Positions 13,987-19,677 of a stretch of DNA of 19,677 nt are shown here, one piece after another. Within the stretch, counting starts at the first letter, position 1. Each line of letters opens with the position of its first letter. Location of the stretch: positions 1 to 19,677 of the forward strand of contig JAJSAJ010000017.1 in the NCBI GenBank assembly GCA_024274855.1, given 5' to 3'. Position numbers and translations under genes: made by a program. A model generated the notes under the pieces. That model was not told the DNA's origin, did no database searches, and was given only the letters and a program-made list of their open reading frames with translations. This DNA is from Planctomycetota bacterium (GTDB lineage Bacteria; Planctomycetota; Planctomycetia; Pirellulales; Pirellulaceae).

Positions 13987-15176
13987 CCCGAGATCGGTTT
14001 CAAACGCCGCCAGCGGATTGTTGCCTGCTGGTTCGGGTCTAAACCAGGTGTGTCAAGCAGTAGATACTCACCCGAATCACTGATCCAGACACTGGCATAC
14101 CCCGATGGCAATGCCGTCCTGCAGGTGGAACCCGGTAGCTGATAGTCTTGGACGCCACGAATGCAGTTACTGAATCTCCGGTTAATGCCGTCCAGCGTTT
14201 GTTGGCGTTTTTCATAACCTGTGATAATCATTTCATTAATTTCGCCATTGATTGTGGTCAAATACTGGCTTAGTCGTCCCGCGTCGCGAATTCCCCGTGC
14301 CAACCGTTGCAAGAACAGCCGACGTACCTGTTCGTACTTATACAGCCAGCGGGGTTCCATGCGAACACTGGCAACAATTGTCTGGAACGTTTTGGCGGAT
14401 CTGTCAAGTTGTCCACGAGGTGCCGCGAAGGAGTAACATCGTTCGCATCCCCATTGCACGAAGCCATGTGACACAGTGCTCGCACAATACCACAGGGTGC
14501 AGTAGAAATCGGTCTCCACGGACGTTCCATCCGTTCGGACATATTCCATTCGGACACGTGCCGCAACCACTTGCTTTCGCACACCTGCTTCCTCCATCGT
14601 CGCGGCAACTTCAGCCGCTATTTCCGGCAACTCTTGGACAGCAACAATCCGCATTGATTGACCGTTACGATACCGAGGCAGAATCACAGTCCGAACATAG
14701 TCTGCTATATTGTTGATGGGCCGTCGCAGTTCCATTCCCAAATAACGAGTTCCCATGGAAAACGTGCCCAACAGAGATTCACTGAAACAAAAAAAGTCTG
14801 TTGGGTACGATCGCACGACTTGCCTTCAGGAAGGGGCCCGTATCGTCATGTCGACGACTGCCAGAGCAGCACTATTTGGACGCCACACCACGCCGCCCTG
14901 GACTCGCCAATCGTGTGGAACCAGCATTTGAAACGCCGGCGATTGAACCATGGGATCTTGCACAGTGTGCGGGACCAGTCGAAGCTGGCGTGGCTTCGGT
15001 GCGTCGCCTTGCGGCAGAGAGCGCGGGAACGTCCCCGGCTTGGGCTGGAGAACTATCGCCAGACCGCGACTGAGTGATCCGACGGTTGGCTGCGCGATCG
15101 CGAGATCCGAACAAATAGATTGCATGGTGAAGAACAAACCAAGAACGACAACGTGAATGCAGATTTTGTGACACAT
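13959..15176 (-). pseudogene. Exported protein gene interrupted by one in-frame TGA
   Basis: One frame runs from ATG 15176 (AAGGGA ten bases upstream) to the stop at 13959, broken only by TGA at 14828-14826. The first part (116 codons) has a signal peptide (MCHKICIHVVVLGLFF, a site near AIAQPT). It ends VQGGVVWRPNSAALAVVDMT plus a few residues. After the TGA the same frame reads RQVVRSYPTDFFCF, then GTRYLGMELRRPINNIADYV, and ends with a conserved-looking tail (YASVWISDSGEYLLLDTPGL, WRRL). Only the intact product makes sense: a secreted protein of about 400 aa whose N-terminal half ends within a WRVQGGVVW...DM(T/R)I beta segment. I do not know its function. Restart at GTG 14816 would lack a signal peptide. 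The last nine or so codons lie antisense over the hydrolase relic. A true nonsense mutation or a base-call error are both possible. Confidence 0.65.
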
Positions 15177-15241
15177 TGTATTGAGATCCCTTCGTTGTGA
15201 CTTATGGCCCAATTCGGCATTTTTTGCGACGGGGCGGCGCT

Positions 15242-16156
15242 CTAGTCGTTTGCCGGGACCACGCGAAAACCAGCTGCCAGTTTTGCGTGTGTCATTTCGG
15301 TGGGCGGAGCGGATGATGAGCAGGCTGTGGAGCTCCCACGTCTCGCCTTACTGAGAAACCATGATATTTCCGAAACGTTGACGCCGTAGCTGACCAGCCG
15401 CCCCGCAACCAGGTACGACTGCGATATCGCCACCAGTTGACCACGGTTGTTGACAATCGGGCCGCCACTGTCACCCCGATTGATCGGTGATGTCATCTCA
15501 ACAACCTCCATCCGATGCGGCGTGGGCCCACGAAATGCTTTGTAGTAAACCGACCGAACTTTGCCGTACGTGTAGATCCACAGGGCATCACTGGCACCTG
15601 GATTCCCCACCGAATGAACATCATCGCCTGGCTGGACTGGCTTGCCTAATTCAATCTCATGGACGTGCTTCGGCAGGCTTGTGACTCGAACCAAAGCCAA
15701 GTCACGCTCCGCATCTCTAGCCACAACTTTGCCAAGGATCGCCAGGTTCTCAAGGTGATTAACATAGTACTGCCGCTCGGCCCGGCAGCGCCCTTTGTCG
15801 TAAAATGGAAAGACTACCCGGACTTCAGACTCGTCGCCCACAACATGCTGATTGGTCAAAACCAGCCGGTCGCGGACGCTGAGCAAAACGCCGGATCCCA
15901 TCGTTTCACTTGTCAGAATCCAAGCTGTGCCGGGAAGCGTTTTCTGGTAAACACCTGAGTTCGCTCGGCACGGAATCGCTGCCGTGACGACTACCAGAAG
16001 AAACGGAACAAAGCCGAAGAATCGATCAAGAATCCCGCGAGACGCTCGAAAGCTCGCGAAATCGAATGTTCCGACCGGCCGTTTTCCGGCAAATAGACAA
16101 ACACAACCGGCTTCCCGACCGAGATTCGGAAAATTGGTTAAGAATGAAGTCTTCAT
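15242..16156 (-). CDS. Exported or membrane-anchored trypsin-like serine protease, about 304 aa
   Basis: The start is taken as ATG 16156. The longer frame begins at a GTG (16294) and adds 46 unconvincing residues. After a long basic N-region, a hydrophobic segment (FFGFVPFLLVVVTAAIP) at about 46-62 acts as signal or anchor. A chymotrypsin-fold domain follows with the catalytic triad: His104 in LVLTNQHVVG, Asp152 in DAERDLALVRV and Ser230 in NRGDSGGPIVNN. The protein resembles Trypsin_2/HtrA-type peptidases, but no PDZ domain follows. Residues after the catalytic domain are short and Ser/Ala-rich. It probably cleaves periplasmic or extracellular proteins. It is 65 bases upstream of the interrupted exported-protein gene on the same strand, so the two may once have been one unit. 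Confidence 0.85.
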   Translation of the reverse strand: MKTSFLTNFPNLGREAGCVCLFAGKRPVGTFDFASFRASRGILDRFFGFVPFLLVVVTAAIPCRANSGVYQKTLPGTAWILTSETMGSGVLLSVRDRLVLTNQHVVGDESEVRVVFPFYDKGRCRAERQYYVNHLENLAILGKVVARDAERDLALVRVTSLPKHVHEIELGKPVQPGDDVHSVGNPGASDALWIYTYGKVRSVYYKAFRGPTPHRMEVVEMTSPINRGDSGGPIVNNRGQLVAISQSYLVAGRLVSYGVNVSEISWFLSKARRGSSTACSSSAPPTEMTHAKLAAGFRVVPAND

Positions 16157-16394
16157 GATCTGGGGCCTTTCGTGGTTTACAAGGTTGACGGTGGCGGAGC
16201 TTGCCACGTCCAATACAACCAAGGCCCGGATCTGTGACAGTTGTGTCACGAAAACTTGTAATCTTTTGGCCGTCCCGCAAGACTGGGTGAACACGTGAGA
16301 TCAGGAGCCTTCCCCCGCCCCACCGTAACTTCAGACGGCTAAACTGTTGGGGACACTTGAACTCAGACGTCCGACGACCGCTATCCCCCACTCC

Positions 16395-19300
16395 CTACGG
16401 GCTACCGCCCGCTGGATGTCCGGGAAGAGTTTTTAGAAACGCCTGATAGGACAGAGCGTCCCGTAGCGGTGTGAATTGAGGATCAGCGGCAAACGCTTTC
16501 TGGTTGTCCGAAACGGACAGATAGCCCGTGTCGCGCAACCGTTCGAGCATTCTGATCGCTCCCTTAACGTACCCTGCTGCCGTGTGTGCTCGCTGATCAG
16601 CAGACAGCATGGGATCGTGCTTTGCGACTCCGACGCACAGTGCGTAAGTCGCAGCCGCATCGTAGAGCGCAAAAACGTCTTTACCAAGATCTGATTGAAT
16701 TCTCTCGATTTGCAACGTCGCTTCCGCGTGGCGATCCAAACGGGCCAGACAGAGAGCTCTTTGGCACAGTACACCAACACGGTCTTGCTCAAGGCCCATC
16801 TCATCCAAACGGTCGAAATCTGCCAAAGCTGGTTCGTACTGATGCCGGCGCATCCGAAGCAGACCACGCTGCAGCAGAGCGGCAGCCAGGCGTTGCTGAG
16901 CATCGGCATTGGTCGAACTTTCGCTCGCAAGCTGTTGCATTAGATCGATGGCCTCATTCAGCAAATGGTCCGCTTGTTCCATTTTCCCAAGGTCCATCCA
17001 GACGCGACTCAATTGCACCTGTGCCGTAGCCAATTCGACGGCTGTCCGCGCGTCTCCAACTTGCCTGGCAACGTCGTGACGTAATCGAATCGCCTTTTGC
17101 AAATAGGCTTCGGCTTGGCTTGTGTCGCTGGCACGGATCGAGAGGAGCCCAAGTCGTTCGATTGCCGTCGCCAGGTAGGAACGATAGAAAGGAACTTTTG
17201 GATACTGGTCGGCCAGCCTTTGCAGAACCGTGGTAGCACGATTGTAGGATTTAATCGCCGCTTGCATCTGATCGCCGTCAGCCAACAGCTGACCTTGCAG
17301 AATCAGTAGGCGAGCCAAGTTCGCGTGTTTTTTCGGCGTTGCCTGCTCCTGATTGACCGATTCTGTGTAAATCGCCAATGCACGGTCGATAAGCGGGCTC
17401 GCTTTGCTCAACTGCCCCAAGTCCAATTGCAGCGTGGCTTCGTTAAGCAAACAGGATCCCAAAAGGTCGATGTACTGAACGTCACCCGGATCAAATTGCA
17501 CAAGTTGCTCACACACGCTCACGGCATGCCGGAAGTTCTTGAGTGCCTCGTCAAGCTTATTCATGGATCGGTTCAAATTACCGAGATTGTTTTCGCACAA
17601 TGCCAGGTCTTTGCAAAACACGTGCACATTGTGGTGACTCGCGACAAGTTGCGTTAGCAATGCGTTAGCCGATGAATACGTCGCTCTTGCCCGCTCGTGA
17701 CGATTCGTTTCAGCGTACAGATCAGCCAATCGTATTTGGGCGACGGCCAAGGAATGCAACGCGTAGGGGCGATCGATTCGAGGAGCGAGGTTCTCCTGCC
17801 CGATAGCCACGGCGCGTTCGGCCGACTGTTGCGCCTCGTGCATCTCGCCAAACCGGCGGTGAAACACGGTTAAATTGCCGTAAAGCGACACGAGTTCAGA
17901 AGTATTGTCAACATTCTCCGGTCGCTGGTGAAACAGTTGCATTCGGATGTCGAGAGCGCGCTGGTAGCTCTCGAGTGCCGCCTCTTTGTCGTCTTGAGCT
18001 AGTGCCCAGGAAGCTTCGTTATTCAGACACGTGGCCAGTTGACGCTGCAGGTTTGGTAACGTCCGGTCCCGAAGCAATGCCAAGGTCAGTTTTCGGGCGA
18101 GTGCAATCTGTTGACGTGCCACGTCCGTCTTCCCTTGTGCGTAATAGAGGTTGGCAAGATTGATACTGGTCATGGCAAGTCCTTCGCGTGCCAATTCATC
18201 ACTCGAACCACGATCGACCAGACGCCGAAAGGCATCACTAGCTTTGACAAAGTGGTCTCGGGCGGCGGTGCTTGTGCCGATCTGTTGTTCGATGCTGCCG
18301 AGTCGAAAGTGGGTCCACGCTTGCTCGACCGCCAACGCGGAATCGGCCGCACGCCGGCTGAGCAGTTGCTGGTAAAAATCGCGGGCATTTTCAAGCAACT
18401 GGCGGCGCAACCCCTCGAACCCATGCTGCTTCAGCAGCGGGTCGTCAGTGATCTCAGTCAAATATCGATCAATGGCTCCGTGTGCGAGCTGAAAATTGGC
18501 ATCGGCCCGCCGGCCCTCGTTCTCGGCAGCCAAACGCAATGCGCGCTCTCTTTGACTGACGAACGAAAGGGCAACGGCCAGCACGACCAAACCCACGATC
18601 AACGCGAGCAACCCGGTTAGAATGGCGCCCGTCGTGCCGCGATGTCGGCGCATCCACCGGCCCCATCGAGTCCACCAAGGCTCGCGCCACGCCGCAACCG
18701 GCTCATCAGCCAGATACTTTTCCAGTTCATTGGCCAATTCCAGTGCCGAACGGTAGCGATCTCGCGGTCTGGTCGCCATCGCCTTCAGGCAGATTGCTTC
18801 GAGCGGCTTGGCGATGGTCCTCGCAATGGTTCGCGGACGCACAAACTCGCCTCGCTGCACGCGCAGGACGACTTGCTCGAGCGACGCCCCGGAAAATGCG
18901 GACCGACCGGTCAGCATTGTGTACAACGTTGCGCCGAGACTATACACGTCGCTGGCGGGGGTCAACGCATCGTGCCAACCAAGTGCCTGCTCGGGACTCA
19001 TGAACGCCGGCGTGCCGACTAGAGTGCCCCACCGTGTCGATGCGGAATCGCCGGCCGTCGCGGGATGTAAGGTCCGTTCATCGACCAGGCGATCCGACTG
19101 TTTGGCCGGATCCTGCATAACACGAGCGATTCCCCAATCGACAATCAGCGTTTCACCGTAGGGTCCCAGCATGATGTTGCTCGGCTTGAGGTCACGGTGC
19201 AGGATGCCTCGACTATGCGCGTAGTGCATCGCATGACACACGCTGACAAACCGGTACAGCAGCTTACGCAACTCCAGATGCTGATCCGTTGGGTCGCGAT

Positions 19301-19677
19301 GCAAACGGCCACTGGCCACTTCCAAACTCTCTCCGCGGATAAACCGCATTGCGTAGAAGGGGCGCCCATCGGACTGAACGCCTAGGCCGTAGACCGGAAC
19401 AATTCCCGGATGCTCCAGCGAGCCGGTAATTCGAGCTTCCAACACGAATCGCTGCCGGCATGCGTCGTCCGAAGCAAATGCTGGCAGGATCTGCTTGAGC
19501 GCGACGTCACGATCAAGCTGTTTGTCATGTGCCACAAGCACCTCGCCCAAACCGCCTCGCGCATGTTCGCCCGTGATTTCATAGCGGCCAGTCTCGGACG
19601 CATTGCCACCACAATCATCCGACTTCCCCACCACGCTCTCGTCTCCAATATTCGTGACTTTCGGCGCCGAGGCAAGC
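16395..19677 (-). CDS. Membrane Ser/Thr protein kinase with long TPR-type C-terminal region (5' end outside window)
   Basis: This is a Hanks-type kinase, expected to phosphorylate Ser/Thr in the cytosol and to sense or scaffold through its other half. The frame stays open to the right edge (the extra 14 codons read ASAPKVTNIGDES), so the true start is probably beyond 19677. A GTG at 19634 is only the first in-window start. Counting from it: glycine loop GEHARGGLGEV 22-32, Lys47 in VALKQIL, Glu66, HRDLKPSN 146-153, DWG 166-168 (instead of DFG), SPEQA 213-217 and DVYSLGATLY 229-238. All catalytic residues are present. One transmembrane helix covers 336-359. About 700 residues of helical, TPR-like repeats follow (AWTHFRLGSIEQQIG, SLYGNLTVFHRRFGEMHEAQ, ALCENNLGNLNRSMNKLDEA). 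Such kinases are typical of Planctomycetes. The TAG stop is at 16397-16395. Confidence 0.9.
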   Translation of the reverse strand, partial: LASAPKVTNIGDESVVGKSDDCGGNASETGRYEITGEHARGGLGEVLVAHDKQLDRDVALKQILPAFASDDACRQRFVLEARITGSLEHPGIVPVYGLGVQSDGRPFYAMRFIRGESLEVASGRLHRDPTDQHLELRKLLYRFVSVCHAMHYAHSRGILHRDLKPSNIMLGPYGETLIVDWGIARVMQDPAKQSDRLVDERTLHPATAGDSASTRWGTLVGTPAFMSPEQALGWHDALTPASDVYSLGATLYTMLTGRSAFSGASLEQVVLRVQRGEFVRPRTIARTIAKPLEAICLKAMATRPRDRYRSALELANELEKYLADEPVAAWREPWWTRWGRWMRRHRGTTGAILTGLLALIVGLVVLAVALSFVSQRERALRLAAENEGRRADANFQLAHGAIDRYLTEITDDPLLKQHGFEGLRRQLLENARDFYQQLLSRRAADSALAVEQAWTHFRLGSIEQQIGTSTAARDHFVKASDAFRRLVDRGSSDELAREGLAMTSINLANLYYAQGKTDVARQQIALARKLTLALLRDRTLPNLQRQLATCLNNEASWALAQDDKEAALESYQRALDIRMQLFHQRPENVDNTSELVSLYGNLTVFHRRFGEMHEAQQSAERAVAIGQENLAPRIDRPYALHSLAVAQIRLADLYAETNRHERARATYSSANALLTQLVASHHNVHVFCKDLALCENNLGNLNRSMNKLDEALKNFRHAVSVCEQLVQFDPGDVQYIDLLGSCLLNEATLQLDLGQLSKASPLIDRALAIYTESVNQEQATPKKHANLARLLILQGQLLADGDQMQAAIKSYNRATTVLQRLADQYPKVPFYRSYLATAIERLGLLSIRASDTSQAEAYLQKAIRLRHDVARQVGDARTAVELATAQVQLSRVWMDLGKMEQADHLLNEAIDLMQQLASESSTNADAQQRLAAALLQRGLLRMRRHQYEPALADFDRLDEMGLEQDRVGVLCQRALCLARLDRHAEATLQIERIQSDLGKDVFALYDAAATYALCVGVAKHDPMLSADQRAHTAAGYVKGAIRMLERLRDTGYLSVSDNQKAFAADPQFTPLRDALSYQAFLKTLPGHPAGGSP

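Noticed and set aside
14790..14828. Selenocysteine reading of the in-frame TGA
   Set aside because: No suitable stem-loop follows the TGA; the nearby near-palindrome GTGCGATCGTAC leaves no loop. The product has no redox motif around the codon, so a nonsense change or base error is simpler.

Overview
The window looks like about 20 kb of a planctomycete chromosome, most likely Pirellulales/Planctomycetales-like. The main clue is the large membrane-anchored Ser/Thr kinase with an ARGGLGEV glycine loop, HRDLKPSN loop and DWG motif, followed by one transmembrane helix and a long TPR-type tail. Secreted planctomycete-style proteins support it: an FAD oxidoreductase with a C-terminal accessory domain, a parallel beta-helix protein and an outer-membrane barrel. 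Moderate GC and loose gene spacing also fit. The assignment comes from gene style, not from a database search. No rRNA, tRNA, CRISPR array or intact transposase gene was seen.

Layout. (1) 1-380: a stem-loop, then a small coiled-coil protein (+). (2) 741-1631 (-): an exported MetA-type outer-membrane barrel. (3) 2029-2784 (-): a PEMT/ICMT-like membrane methyltransferase whose 5' end was rebuilt by a mobile element. (4) 8227 down to 3166 (-): secreted beta-helix protein, then an SbcD-like nuclease, then an SbcC-like ATPase. The last two overlap by ATGA and a hairpin follows the ATPase. (5) 8812-10878 (+): secreted FAD-dependent oxidoreductase. (6) 11458-13719 (+): UvrD/PcrA-type helicase with an uncertain start. 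(7) 13741-15176: a frameshifted glycoside-hydrolase-like remnant (+) abutting and slightly overlapping a secreted-protein gene (-) split by one in-frame TGA. (8) 15242-16156 (-): exported trypsin-like protease. (9) 16395-19677 (-): the Ser/Thr kinase, running off the right edge.

The main discovery is a set of five small non-coding mobile elements at 605-736, 2698-2890, 2956-3091, 8428-8498 and 10880-11071, plus a sixth at 11286-11403, so six copies in all. They have inverted ends close to GTARYCGTTCAC. Five are bounded by perfect 8-bp target-site duplications and the sixth by a 7/8 match. They fall into two sequence families: about 132-136 bp (with 118-bp and 71-bp deletion variants) and about 192 bp. 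Both families have the same ends, so one transposase probably moves both. GTAA-type ends with 8-bp duplications fit the IS66 family. Two copies landed on stop codons. One landed in codon 11 of the methyltransferase gene, stopped the old frame with a TAA carried by its own terminus, and supplied new ATG codons in the same frame. The nuclease/ATPase pair and the helicase are DNA-repair functions. No link between them and the elements can be shown from the sequence.
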